From the NCBI GenBank assembly GCA_031363085.1, contig JANLTU010000197.1, positions 1 to 45,877 on the forward strand: a DNA stretch of 45,877 nucleotides. The letters are read 5' to 3'. A program made the position numbers and the translations under genes. The stretch is from UBA6921 sp031363085. GTDB taxonomy: Bacteria > Pseudomonadota > Gammaproteobacteria > SG8-11. The notes under the pieces were generated by a model that was not told the origin of the DNA, did not search any database, and saw nothing but the letters and a program-made list of their open reading frames with translations. Each line of letters begins with the position of its first letter. The stretch's first letter is position 1. This document shows, in pieces, positions 33,205 to 44,548 of the stretch.

Positions 33205-34899
33205 TCAAGCCGACCCAGTCCGCATCACACCGCCCATCGATGGCGCGCCGCTACCGTGGGTGAAGGCATGCGCCAGATACTCGGGCGGCTCTTCGCCCAG
33301 CAGTTGGTACAGGTTGGTCAAATGACGGCGAAATAACCGTTCGAAGTCACTCACCGCCATTTCTGGGTTGTAACCGCCGAACCACCAAAACCAGTCGGAG
33401 CCTTCGCACACCGCCAGTTGCCGCTGCGCCAACGTGAGCTTTTCACCCGACAGGCGCCCGCTGGCGGTGACGCGATCAAACACCCGCTTGGCGTCGACCA
33501 GCATGTCCCAGCCGCGATTTTTTTCCGGGTCGCCGATCCAGGTGGAAAACGTTCCGTACACCCAACTGCCGGCCATCAACGCCGGCAGCTCCACGGTGTT
33601 GACTTTTTGATCCAGGCAGTCGGTGTAGGTGGTAAGTTTTAGCTGCGGATGATCGGCGAGTTTTTGATAAAGCGCACTTAAAAAGTAGTAGCCATTTTCC
33701 GGAAAATATTCCCAGGCGTTTTCGCCGTCCAGAATGATCGACACCACCGTTTTGGCCGGATCGGTTTGCGCCTGCGCGATGTTGACCAAATGGTGAATGA
33801 GATTCGCCACCGCATCGTCGGCATGCCAGTTGGAATAAGTGAAACCGATCAGGTCGGACAAGCCATCGTCGCGAAAAAATGTCGCGATCTGGCCCGCGCC
33901 TTTGACCTGAAACGCCTGATGCGGATGCAGCGCGGGACCGCCGCCGCTTTTGTGCACGCTGTTGTTGAGCACGTTGGCGCCGCTCGCCGCCCAGCGAAAC
34001 CCCGCTTCGCCAAACAAACGCAGTGCCGCCACACTGACGCTGCCTTCGGACGGCCAACAGCCGGACGGACGAAAGCCGAAATATTTTTCGAACACGCGCA
34101 GCCCTTCCTGAATATGCCAACGCGCGCGTTCCTCGCCGCCGGGATAACGCTCCGCCACCGGCAATGGCGCCGCCGGCATGGCGTCGAGCGCGCTGCGTAA
34201 ATCAAGCAACAAAGGCACAATGGGATGCGCGTACGGCGACATGGCGAGCTCCACTTGACCACGCCGGGCCAACGCACGGTAGCGCGGAATCACCGTCGCC
34301 ATCAGATCACCCATGGTATGCAGCAGCGTACGACGATCACGCAGGTTGAAACCGGTGCCTTTTTCAAGCAAAGCTTTCACCGCCGCGTCACTGCGACGCA
34401 CGGTTTCTCCCAGCCAGGCGAGGTGGTACCACATCAATAAGTCAACCACGAACTGTTCGGTGACGTAAGCAAGCGTCTCAGGATTTTTGGTAAACAACGC
34501 AGCCATATCTGCCAGACGGCGATACTCGGGAAAGCGGTTGATCAGCCGTTCACGATTGGCGCGCAAACAGGCGCCGATCAAGGACATGTTCGCCTCGATG
34601 GCTTTGGGCAATACGGTACCCGCAAGCGCCGCCAGCAGCGGATCGCGCAACGCGTCACCATTGCTCAGAAAGCCATGAATCTGGCGCGTGTAGTCGTCAA
34701 TTTGCTCCAGCAAGATGGGCGCAAAATTCACCACCGCGCGCCCCTGCGGCTGCGCTTCCAGATGCGCCGCCATGTCGACGTAATCTTTAATTGCGTGCAG
34801 GTAGGTCCAGGGCAGCAGGTATTCGCCGCTCAGCAAGTCTTGATACTGCGGCTGGTGCATGTGCCAGCACACCACCACCTTGAGCTTTTTAGCGGACAT
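33205..34899 (-). CDS. Glycoside hydrolase family 57 protein (alpha-glucan acting)
   Basis: 564 residues. GH57 motifs: the first, VVCWHMHQPQYQD, at the N-terminus; a WPSEGSVS segment near residue 275 holding the likely nucleophile Glu; and SIILDGENAWEYFPENG near residue 390 holding the likely acid Asp. The family includes alpha-amylases, 4-alpha-glucanotransferases and branching enzymes. Its location between glgC and malQ, with an 11-bp overlap into glgC, ties it to glycogen turnover; glgB (GH13) is also present, so it is more likely an amylase or transferase than the sole branching enzyme. Cytoplasmic, no signal peptide. Confidence 0.9.
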   Translation of the reverse strand: MSAKKLKVVVCWHMHQPQYQDLLSGEYLLPWTYLHAIKDYVDMAAHLEAQPQGRAVVNFAPILLEQIDDYTRQIHGFLSNGDALRDPLLAALAGTVLPKAIEANMSLIGACLRANRERLINRFPEYRRLADMAALFTKNPETLAYVTEQFVVDLLMWYHLAWLGETVRRSDAAVKALLEKGTGFNLRDRRTLLHTMGDLMATVIPRYRALARRGQVELAMSPYAHPIVPLLLDLRSALDAMPAAPLPVAERYPGGEERARWHIQEGLRVFEKYFGFRPSGCWPSEGSVSVAALRLFGEAGFRWAASGANVLNNSVHKSGGGPALHPHQAFQVKGAGQIATFFRDDGLSDLIGFTYSNWHADDAVANLIHHLVNIAQAQTDPAKTVVSIILDGENAWEYFPENGYYFLSALYQKLADHPQLKLTTYTDCLDQKVNTVELPALMAGSWVYGTFSTWIGDPEKNRGWDMLVDAKRVFDRVTASGRLSGEKLTLAQRQLAVCEGSDWFWWFGGYNPEMAVSDFERLFRRHLTNLYQLLGEEPPEYLAHAFTHGSGAPSMGGVMRTGSA

Positions 34900-36160
34900 G
34901 ATGCCATTCCTGCCCGAGCATCGCCGGCGTGACCAACACTACCCCGCCTTCGCTGCGATGAAAACGGCGCGCGTCTTCCACCGGATCTTCGCCGATGATG
35001 GTGCCGTCGGGAAGGTCACAGCTTTTGTCGATTACTGCGCGCGTGATGCGACAACCATGACCGATATGCACGTCGGGGAGGATCACGCTATCTTTGATGC
35101 TGGCAAACGCCTCGACACGCACGTTGGAAAACAACAACGAGTGCCGCACCAGTGCGCCGGAAATAATGCACGCACCCGACACCATGGAATCGACCGCCAT
35201 GCCGCGCCGATCCTCGTCGTCGAACACGAATTTGGCCGGCGGCAGTTGCTCCTGGTAGGTCCAAATCGGCCAGTCGCGGTCGTACAGATTTAGCTCGGGG
35301 GTGACGCCGATCAACTCGATGTTGGCCTGCCAATAGGCGTCGATGGTACCGACGTCGCGCCAATAACCGGGGTTGTTGCTGCCCGCACCCAGAAACGGAT
35401 AAGCCATGACCCGGTACTTATCGATCACCGCAGGGATGATGTCTTTACCGAAATCGTGGCTGGATTTTTTATTGTCGGCGTCCTTGATCAATTGTTCGTA
35501 CAAAAAATCCGTATTGAAAATGTAGATCCCCATCGACGCCAGTGCGATACCGGGTTTGCCCGGCATCGCTTCGGGGTTTGGCGGCTTCTCGGAAAATTTA
35601 CTGATACGCAGATCGCTGCCGGCACTCATCACGCCGAAGTCGCTCGCCTCGGCCACCGGCACTTCGAGACAACCGATGGTCATGTCCGCCTTGACCGCGA
35701 CGTGGTGCGCAAGCATCGGGCCGTAATCCATTTTGTAAATGTGATCCCCCGCCAGCACCAGCACGAAACGCGGGTGATGCAAGCGGATAATGTCAAGATT
35801 CTGATACACCGCGTCGGCAGTGCCGGAATACCACTGCGCCTCGATGCGCTGCTGCGCCGGCAACAACTCGACAAACTCGCCGAATTCACCGCGCAAGAAA
35901 CCCCAGCCACGCTGGATATGCCGCAGCAACGAGTGCGACTTATACTGCGTCACCACCCCGATGCGGCGAATACCCGAGTTCAGGCAGTTGGACAATACAA
36001 AATCGATGATGCGGAATTTTCCGCCGAACGGCACGGCAGGTTTGGCGCGCCAGTCCGTCAGATGTTTTAGTCGAGACCCGCGCCCGCCGGCCAAGATCAA
36101 GGCGAGCGCGTCGCGCGTTAAGCGATTGACGAAACGTTGCGAGGTTTCCGGAACAGCCAT
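34889..36160 (-). CDS. glgC: Glucose-1-phosphate adenylyltransferase
   Basis: 423 residues. The nucleotidyltransferase part has LILAGGRGSRLKHLTDWRAKP (quoted in part) and the substrate segment VLVLAGDHIYKMDY; the C-terminal part is a left-handed beta-helix with hexapeptide-like turns (SGACIISGALVRHS, DSVILPDVHIGHG). It makes ADP-glucose from glucose-1-phosphate and ATP, the committed and allosterically controlled step of glycogen synthesis. Its 3' end overlaps the GH57 start by 11 bp. It is divergent from glgB across a 143-bp gap that must hold both promoters. Confidence 0.97.
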   Translation of the reverse strand: MAVPETSQRFVNRLTRDALALILAGGRGSRLKHLTDWRAKPAVPFGGKFRIIDFVLSNCLNSGIRRIGVVTQYKSHSLLRHIQRGWGFLRGEFGEFVELLPAQQRIEAQWYSGTADAVYQNLDIIRLHHPRFVLVLAGDHIYKMDYGPMLAHHVAVKADMTIGCLEVPVAEASDFGVMSAGSDLRISKFSEKPPNPEAMPGKPGIALASMGIYIFNTDFLYEQLIKDADNKKSSHDFGKDIIPAVIDKYRVMAYPFLGAGSNNPGYWRDVGTIDAYWQANIELIGVTPELNLYDRDWPIWTYQEQLPPAKFVFDDEDRRGMAVDSMVSGACIISGALVRHSLLFSNVRVEAFASIKDSVILPDVHIGHGCRITRAVIDKSCDLPDGTIIGEDPVEDARRFHRSEGGVVLVTPAMLGQEWHHVR

Positions 36161-36303
36161 GTTGCAGGCTCCAAGGGTCGGTTAGATTGCAAGTGTCTAC
36201 CACCACTGCACGCAGCCGCGTCGGTATAGTAGCATCCGCTTCAATTGTAGTAGAGAATCGCAAACCGTAACCATCGCTTCGAAAAATTCACTGTGAACCT
36301 CCT

Positions 36304-38496
<2,193 letters not shown>

Positions 38497-38535
38497 TCCA
38501 AGGAATAATTATTGAATATTTAATGCTGAATGTTT

Positions 38536-38568
38536 AATTCGGGTGTGCGCGAAACGCACACTTGAATT
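38536..38568 (+). repeat. Stable stem-loop between glgB and glgA
   Basis: AATTCGGGTGTGCG (38536-38549) and CGCACACTTGAATT (38555-38568) form a 14-bp RNA stem with two G-U pairs and a CGAAA loop. No T-run follows, so it is not a standard terminator; it could stabilise the glgB message or set the glgB/glgA ratio. Confidence 0.65.
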
Positions 38569-38613
38569 GGGCACTTTGAATAAAGATAGGATAGGAAAGG
38601 TAACCGACCCGCC

Positions 38614-40068
38614 ATGCGTAGCGTGCTTTTCGTCAGTAGCGAAGTTCATCCCTTAATGAAGACCGGCGGCTTGGGCGATGTGTCGGGCAGTCTGCCAGTG
38701 GCTTTAAGCCGACTCGGCACCGATGTGCGCGTATTGATACCCGCCTACCGCGACGCGCGTGCACGCGCCGGAACACTGCGACCGGTGACGACCTTGCAAC
38801 TCGCCGGCGCGCCCGAGCCCGCCACCTTGCTTGAAGGCACGCTGCCCGGATCAAATGTCAAATTCTGGCTCCTGGACTGCCCCGCGTTGTACGACCGGCC
38901 CGGCAATCCGTACATGATGCCGGACGGGCAAGGCTGGCCCGACAACGCGCAGCGCTTCGCGGTGCTGTGTCGCGCCGCAGTGGAAATCGCTACCGACCGC
39001 GCACGTTTGAATTGGCAGCCGCAGATCGTGCATTGCCACGACTGGCAAACCGGCTTGATCCCGGCGCTGTTGTCGCGCGAGCCGCAGGCGCCTGCCAGCG
39101 TGTTTACCCTCCATAATCTCGCCTATCAGGGCTTGTTCCCCGCGCCTACGTTTGCAGCCTTGCAACTTCCGCCAGCGTTATGGGGCTCCGAGGGCTTGGA
39201 GTTTCACAACCAGCTCTGCTTTATCAAAGGCGGCTTGGTTTTTGCCGACATCATCACCACCGTCAGCCCCAACTACGCGCGTGAAATCCAGACTACTGAA
39301 TTCGGCTGCGGACTGGACGGCCTGCTGCGCCATCGCAGCACCGACTTGCGCGGCATCATTAACGGCATCGACGCAAAAGAGTGGGATCCGGCGCATGACC
39401 CGGCACTGACCGCGCTGTTCAGCGCCGACGATTTCAACGGCAAGGCGGCCAACAAACGTGCCTTGCAACGTGAGTTTGGTCTACCGTTGCTGGAGCGGCA
39501 ACCGTTGATCGGCATGGTCGGGCGGCTCGTGCATCAAAAAGGTATTGACCTAGCACTTGATGCGTTGCCCCAGCTCGTCGCCATGCCGCTGCAATTGATA
39601 TTGCTGGGCAGCGGCGAGGCGCAATACGCGAGCCGATTGCAAAATTGGGCGCGGCGTTTACCGCAGCAAATCGCCGTGCGCATTGGCTATGATGAAGCGC
39701 TCGCCCACCGCATCGAAGCCGGCGCAGACATGTTCCTGATGCCCTCGCGCTTCGAACCCTGCGGACTCAATCAACTCTACAGCCTGCGCTACGGCACTGT
39801 GCCGATTGTGCGGCGCGTCGGCGGCTTGGTCGATACCGTCGTGGACACCACCGTGGTATCGCTTGCGACACGCACCGCCACCGGCTTCATGATTGAAGGT
39901 GAAGGCGCACCTGCCGTGGTCGAAGGCGTTGCGCGTGCCTTGCAACACTACTGCGATGGCGCCACGTGGAGACAAATAGTCACGACCGGTATGCAACAAG
40001 ATCACACTTGGCCGAATAGCGCGCGCAGTTACTTGGCGGTTTACACCGAAGCCCTGCAACAGGGCTGA
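38614..40068 (+). CDS. glgA: Glycogen synthase (ADP-glucose)
   Basis: 484 residues, GT5 with GT-B fold. The N-terminal ADP-glucose motif is MKTGGLGDVSGSLP; the C-terminal domain has MVGRLVHQKGIDLALDAL and the catalytic Glu region SRFEPCGLNQLYSLRYGTVP. It extends alpha-1,4 chains from ADP-glucose made by GlgC; GlgB then branches them. AGGAAAGG lies upstream of the ATG. It closes the glycogen locus. Confidence 0.97.
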   Translation: MRSVLFVSSEVHPLMKTGGLGDVSGSLPVALSRLGTDVRVLIPAYRDARARAGTLRPVTTLQLAGAPEPATLLEGTLPGSNVKFWLLDCPALYDRPGNPYMMPDGQGWPDNAQRFAVLCRAAVEIATDRARLNWQPQIVHCHDWQTGLIPALLSREPQAPASVFTLHNLAYQGLFPAPTFAALQLPPALWGSEGLEFHNQLCFIKGGLVFADIITTVSPNYAREIQTTEFGCGLDGLLRHRSTDLRGIINGIDAKEWDPAHDPALTALFSADDFNGKAANKRALQREFGLPLLERQPLIGMVGRLVHQKGIDLALDALPQLVAMPLQLILLGSGEAQYASRLQNWARRLPQQIAVRIGYDEALAHRIEAGADMFLMPSRFEPCGLNQLYSLRYGTVPIVRRVGGLVDTVVDTTVVSLATRTATGFMIEGEGAPAVVEGVARALQHYCDGATWRQIVTTGMQQDHTWPNSARSYLAVYTEALQQG

Positions 40069-40159
40069 TCGCTATCACAATGCAACGCTTCCTCGGCGCG
40101 TACTCAACGCCTTATGAAGTCGCCGAACGCCGATTAGACAGTAGTAGGGGTTTGCAGAT

Positions 40160-40810
40160 CTAGAGAAGCGCGGACTGCAAGCGTTCAAGATCGTTGATGA
40201 CTTGCCATTGACCACCGCCGGATATCACGCGCTGTTTCCAGTAGTCTTGGCGCTCTTGGAAGTCGCGCGGGTCGATATTGTCACTGCGCAGTTTGGTGAC
40301 GTTCACTGCGATCACACGCACGCCATTGAAGTCGATGGGAAATTCGCGAATCTGGCGCTTCTGCAAATCTTCCTGCAAGTCGGAGAACAACAACACGATT
40401 TTTTGCGCCGCGTTGGCCTCGCGCACGTATTCAAGCGCTTGCAGCACACCGCCAGTGATGTCGGTGTACGCACTGCCTTTGGCGGTCGCCTCAATGAATT
40501 GTTGCGTCGTGTCGAGCACTGTACGTTTTTGAGCGTTGGTTGTGGACGGACGACTGTCGAACGTGGCATGCACGATGATGTTCTTCTCGGTAAAGCTCTC
40601 GCTGTTAATCCGCGCGACCGCGAAGGAGTCGCCCGCTTCGAGCGTGCCCAACAGATAATTCACGATGCGTTGCGCGTGCCCCAGCTCAGTGGTATAGGTG
40701 CCTGAAGTATCAAGCAACAACACCACGGCCTTGCTATTGGGGTTACCGCTGGTGCAGGCGGCGATAGTTAATGCCGCGAATGCGGCCATCCATTGCCATG
40801 AGGTTTTCAT
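40160..40810 (-). CDS. vWA-domain lipoprotein
   Basis: 216 residues. A lipoprotein signal ends in LTIAAC (Cys19). The rest is one von Willebrand factor A domain: VVLLLDTSGTYTTE holds a MIDAS-like DxSxT, YTDITGGV a second metal-side Thr/Asp, and IVLLFSDLQED the third. The protein should be exposed in the periplasm, metal-dependent and protein-binding. Its ATG overlaps the stop of the upstream membrane protein gene (ATGA), so the two are made together. No homologous system of defined function is known to me. Confidence 0.8.
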   Translation of the reverse strand: MKTSWQWMAAFAALTIAACTSGNPNSKAVVLLLDTSGTYTTELGHAQRIVNYLLGTLEAGDSFAVARINSESFTEKNIIVHATFDSRPSTTNAQKRTVLDTTQQFIEATAKGSAYTDITGGVLQALEYVREANAAQKIVLLFSDLQEDLQKRQIREFPIDFNGVRVIAVNVTKLRSDNIDPRDFQERQDYWKQRVISGGGQWQVINDLERLQSALL

Positions 40811-42402
40811 TTCTTTAACTCTCCAGCGGCTTCGAAGTTATATGCAACCTCTGAGGGCTGACTGTCCACCACCGCACGGCGGGATTTAGTTGCCGATTTA
40901 GTCGAAGGCTTGACCTCCGGAATAATTTCCGAGGCGACCAGCGGAATCCTTTCCGCGACAATCACCGGAACCTCTTCCGTGTCGGCATACTGTCGCCCGC
41001 TGCGGCGGTTGCTTAGCATCTGTTCGATACGCAGTGGAACAAAAATGATCGCGTCGTAAATATGCGTAAGGATAAAGCCCAGTTGGGCCGCCATGTTACC
41101 GAACACCCGCACCACAAAGATCATCAGGCGTAACGAGGCTTCGTAGCTCGCGCCAAATACCGAACGCGATGAATGGATGAAGGATTCAAGCGGAATCGCT
41201 ACGAACACCAGCGCAAACGGGAGAATGAACCCCAACACCATTTGGCCCACCGAAGGAATCCAGCGAAACGCCGGTGTGACGACTTCGAGTCCCGACAGTT
41301 GCTGCGCCAACGCGGCGCGGTCGGCAGCGAGCAGGTCACGCATGTAAGCCAGTGCCGATTCCACGCACGCTAAGGTAAACAGAATGCTCAAAGTGACCCA
41401 CAGCATGCGCCGACGCAGCTTGTCGTCCATCCCGCGTATTACCGGGAACAGACGCGTAATACCCAGGGCTTCCATGAAAAATAATCCCATCGCAAGTTCC
41501 ACCGAGATGATCACTAACGCGGCGATGTCAGCGGTCTTCAGCGCAAAGCCTTTGCTGAAAAACAGGTAGCTATTGCCACCGACCATTTCTGACATCGGCA
41601 GCGCGATGAGCTGGAAGTTAATAAACGCGCCCAACACCGCAATGACCATCACCAGGCCCGAAATAAAAAACTGCGTTACGGCCGAGGTCGACAGCAAGCG
41701 TTCGGCGCGATCAGTCTGTGCCACGATTTGCAGATAGGTTGCGAACTGTTTGTCGATGGTCTTCGAGCGCTCCTCAAGCGACTCGATTTTTTTCTCCACG
41801 CGCTCCAATGCGCTGTCCACGCCGCGCCAAAACGGAATCATGCGCAGCAAGGTGTTATGACGGTCAGTGGCCGCGCTGCGGAATTCGTTGAGCGCGTTTT
41901 CGCTGGATTTTTTGAACACGCGGTTGATCTCGGAGAGCACCCGCACGTAACCGGGGTCGCCATTCGGCGGAATTTTTGCGACCGCCTCAACGGCGGTATG
42001 CCACTCCGGCGGCATGGGCGGAATTTCAATCGCATCGCGGTAGTCTTCTTCAATGCAGGTGATTTGCTGGCGCAACTGGCGTTCCAATGCGGGAAATCCG
42101 GCCAGATCGCGACCGACGATGGTCGATACACGATGAAATTCACGCTCGATATTGCGCTCGGTGATGTCGCGGCCATCGCCTAATACCACGGCACGATTGC
42201 GCTGCTTGGCGCGCTCTTCCAACTGGTACAGCGAGCGCGCGGCCAAGCGTGCGTTATTGCGCAGTAGGCGTGCAAAACTACGAATCACACCGTGCGCGGC
42301 AGGCCGTGCGAAGTACAGGATCGTAATGATCAGAACAAGCCATATAAAGATCGAAAGGGCCCGATTGTCGGCCCAGATCATGATGAGATCACCCGTCGTC
42401 AT
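40807..42402 (-). CDS. Uncharacterised multi-span membrane protein with coiled coil
   Basis: 531 residues. One N-terminal span (ALSIFIWLVLIITILYFA), a soluble part of about 220 residues with coiled-coil character at its end (ALERVEKKIESLEERSKTIDKQF), then four or five spans (FFISGLVMVIAVLGAFI, IAALVIISVELAMGLFF, LWVTLSILFTLACVES, GFILPFALVFVAIPL) and a Lys/Ser-rich cytoplasmic-like tail. No catalytic motif is recognised. The ATG at 42402 has GGGAGG upstream; a frame extension to 42504 is rejected. Coupled by ATGA overlap to the vWA lipoprotein, which is probably its periplasmic partner. Confidence 0.75.
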   Translation of the reverse strand: MTTGDLIMIWADNRALSIFIWLVLIITILYFARPAAHGVIRSFARLLRNNARLAARSLYQLEERAKQRNRAVVLGDGRDITERNIEREFHRVSTIVGRDLAGFPALERQLRQQITCIEEDYRDAIEIPPMPPEWHTAVEAVAKIPPNGDPGYVRVLSEINRVFKKSSENALNEFRSAATDRHNTLLRMIPFWRGVDSALERVEKKIESLEERSKTIDKQFATYLQIVAQTDRAERLLSTSAVTQFFISGLVMVIAVLGAFINFQLIALPMSEMVGGNSYLFFSKGFALKTADIAALVIISVELAMGLFFMEALGITRLFPVIRGMDDKLRRRMLWVTLSILFTLACVESALAYMRDLLAADRAALAQQLSGLEVVTPAFRWIPSVGQMVLGFILPFALVFVAIPLESFIHSSRSVFGASYEASLRLMIFVVRVFGNMAAQLGFILTHIYDAIIFVPLRIEQMLSNRRSGRQYADTEEVPVIVAERIPLVASEIIPEVKPSTKSATKSRRAVVDSQPSEVAYNFEAAGELKK

Positions 42403-42584
42403 GAAGATATTCCTCCCGGTTGAGTCACTCCGTATATTTCGGTGCGACTGCACGACTGGCGCAGTAGCGGCCTTCAGCGGCGTGAAAGTAAGCACAGTTA
42501 ACACTGAATCAAAACAGCGCTACGCGGCTACGGTCACAGTTCTAGGAAAGCTTAAATATCAATAAGGAGGGACGCGCACGTGCG

Positions 42585-42686
42585 TCAGTACATTTCCTGC
42601 GGATCGACATCGAACGACCAACGCCTCTGGCGCGGCTTGCACGTCTTCGACACATAGCAGCCATTTATCCAGGCAGCGATGCCCGG
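42585..42686 (-). pseudogene. priA: 3' remnant of priA (replication restart helicase)
   Basis: On the minus strand the last codons read RRWSFDVDPQEMY then TGA (42585-42587), the characteristic PriA C-terminus. Slightly upstream, in another frame, is CLDKWLLCVEDVQAAPEA, which resembles the preceding PriA helix. One frame change between the two parts and the lack of anything more upstream show a decayed fragment. The rest of the 42403-42918 gap has no gene, only the promoter noted below. Confidence 0.55.
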
Positions 42687-42787
42687 TTTAAATCCTTTTT
42701 GCCACGTTCCTCCATGTCGCCTACTTTCCCTACCCATGACTTTATTATCGCAGCATTGTGTTGGTCCAGCTTTTTAGCTTGGTTGCT

Positions 42788-42793
42788 TATAAT
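42788..42793 (+). promoter_or_regulatory. Candidate -10 box of the DUF2058 gene
   Basis: A perfect TATAAT, with TTGC just before it, lies 125 bp upstream of the ATG. No good -35 at 16-18 bp is visible. Confidence 0.4.
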
Positions 42794-42918
42794 GTGCGAT
42801 GCCGCCAAGATTAACACTGTTGCCGCACTCAGGGCAGATTAAGGATTGATCCGAGAAAATCGTGACATCCGATCCGCGTGCCCAGCACCACGAATTCATT
42901 TTTTTAGGAGCTCCAGAC

Positions 42919-43458
42919 ATGGCCAATGCACTTCAAGATCAACTGCTTAAAGCCGGGCTGGTGGATAGCAATAAGGTCAAAAAAGCCAAGCGTGAAAAAC
43001 ATCAGCAAGTAAAACAACAGCAACACGCGAATGCTGTAACCACCGATGCCGCCAAACTTCAAGCCCAGCACACCAGCGCGCAAAAGGCCGAGCGTGACCG
43101 CACCTTGAACCGCCAAAAAGTCGAGCTCGAAAACAAAAAGGCAATAGCCGCACAAATCAGGCAATTGGTGGAGACCAACCGTGCTCCAAAAGGCGACGGT
43201 GACCACGCCTACAATTTTCAAGACGCTAATAAAATTCGGCGCATCTACGTCGCCGACGCCACAAGAAATCAAATCGTGCGCGGTGAGTTAGTCATCGTGC
43301 GCTTGGGCAGCGAATACGAACTGGTACCAAAACCCGTAGCCGAAAAAATTGCCCAGCGCGACCCGGGCTGTGTAGTGGCCATTAAAAACTCAGCACCAAC
43401 AGCCGCCGACGAAGGCGAGTACGCGAAATATAAAATACCGGATGATTTGATCTGGTAA
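42919..43458 (+). CDS. DUF2058 family protein (YaiL-like)
   Basis: 179 residues. The N-terminus MANALQDQLLKAGLVDSNKVKKAKREK is the family signature (quoted in part), followed by a long Lys/Gln/Glu-rich helix likely to bind nucleic acid, and a compact C-terminal domain with IRRIYVADATRNQIVRGEL. The ATG at 42919 has TAGGAG 8 bases upstream; an in-frame GTG at 42862 adds 19 residues. A monocistronic unit with its own terminator. Function in E. coli is unknown, with a nucleoprotein link suggested. Confidence 0.85.
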   Translation: MANALQDQLLKAGLVDSNKVKKAKREKHQQVKQQQHANAVTTDAAKLQAQHTSAQKAERDRTLNRQKVELENKKAIAAQIRQLVETNRAPKGDGDHAYNFQDANKIRRIYVADATRNQIVRGELVIVRLGSEYELVPKPVAEKIAQRDPGCVVAIKNSAPTAADEGEYAKYKIPDDLIW

Positions 43459-43492
43459 GAGATGGTATTGCGGCATAGTCGACCGAAACGGG

Positions 43493-43523
43493 GCTGCGGA
43501 AAAAAACCGCAGCTCAGTTTTTT
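43493..43523 (+). terminator. Rho-independent terminator of the DUF2058 gene
   Basis: GCTGCGG (43493-43499), an A7 loop, CCGCAGC (43507-43513), then TCAG and six T. The stem is perfect. Confidence 0.85.
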
Positions 43524-43557
43524 ACCTGTACCGCACCCCGATTCTTCCGGTAGAGCG

Positions 43558-44526
43558 CTATTTTTTACTTGGAATATGCACCATGACTTGATTGCGCCCG
43601 CCATGTTTGGCGGCGTACAAACCTTGGTCGGCGCCTTCAATCCATTGCTTGTGGGTCTCCATGCTTTCCGCTATCTCCGCAACACCCAGGCTGATGGTGT
43701 AACGAATGTCCTTGCCGTCGTGATGCACCACCGACGCGGCAATCGCGAGGCGCAAACGTTCGGCCATGACTCTGGCCCCTTCGGCTGCGGTATCGATTAG
43801 AATGATGCCGAACTCCTCACCGCCGTAACGCCCCAAAATATCCGTTTCGCGCGCGGCTTGGCGCATTAACGCAGCGGTGTTGCGAATCACTTCGTCACCG
43901 GCCGGATGCCCATGGGTGTCGTTGATTTTCTTGAAGTGGTCGATGTCGAACATGATCAGCGCCGCCGGCCCCTGCGTGCGGCGCACGCGCCGGAACTCGC
44001 GCTCCAAACTTTCTTCCCAGAAACCGCGGTTGTTCAATTGTGTGAGACGGTCGGTGCGGCTTAACGTTTCCAGCAATTTGTTGGCCGCTTCGACATCACG
44101 CTTACTGAGCGCGACATCGGTCACGTCGTAAATTACCACGCCCACATAATCGACCTCGCCGTTGGCCGCCACCAACGGAATGAACGACACCGACTGGTAC
44201 ATGAACTCCGCATTACCGGTGATCGGCCGGTAATTCTTGAAGCGAAACAGATAGGGTCGCTGTTCCCAGGTCGTGAAGGCGCGGCTCTTGAGCATCACCA
44301 CGGACTCCACTTTGCGGCGGAACCACTGCTCGGGCAATTCCGGAAACAAGCCGAACACCTTGCTGCCGACGACCTTATCACCGGACTGGCCGCTATGGTT
44401 GCTCATGAAGCCGTTCCACACATGCACCTGATACTGGCGGTCGAGCACAATAATGCCCACGTCGATGGACTGAAACATGTCCATCAACCAGTGAATTTCA
44501 CGAATGTCGATCTTGCCCAGTTCCAT
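43558..44526 (-). CDS. PAS-GGDEF diguanylate cyclase
   Basis: 322 residues. An N-terminal PAS domain (about 10-140; IDVGIIVLDRQYQVHVWNGFM) and a GGDEF domain (about 160-315) with the intact active motif GGEEF in ILGRYGGEEFGIIL and the expected DIDHFKKINDTHGHPAGDEV. It should make c-di-GMP from two GTP. No membrane span: cytoplasmic. It starts 22 bp after the REC-CheC gene, so both probably come from the sigma-28-like promoter at 45611. I see no clear RxxD inhibitory site four or five residues before GGEEF. Confidence 0.92.
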   Translation of the reverse strand: MELGKIDIREIHWLMDMFQSIDVGIIVLDRQYQVHVWNGFMSNHSGQSGDKVVGSKVFGLFPELPEQWFRRKVESVVMLKSRAFTTWEQRPYLFRFKNYRPITGNAEFMYQSVSFIPLVAANGEVDYVGVVIYDVTDVALSKRDVEAANKLLETLSRTDRLTQLNNRGFWEESLEREFRRVRRTQGPAALIMFDIDHFKKINDTHGHPAGDEVIRNTAALMRQAARETDILGRYGGEEFGIILIDTAAEGARVMAERLRLAIAASVVHHDGKDIRYTISLGVAEIAESMETHKQWIEGADQGLYAAKHGGRNQVMVHIPSKK

Positions 44527-44548
44527 CGCGTTATTTAATCACTCGGTA

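Noticed and set aside
33476..34120. 214-codon frame overlapping the GH57 gene on the same strand
   Set aside because: Arg/Gly-rich frame-shifted reading of GH57.
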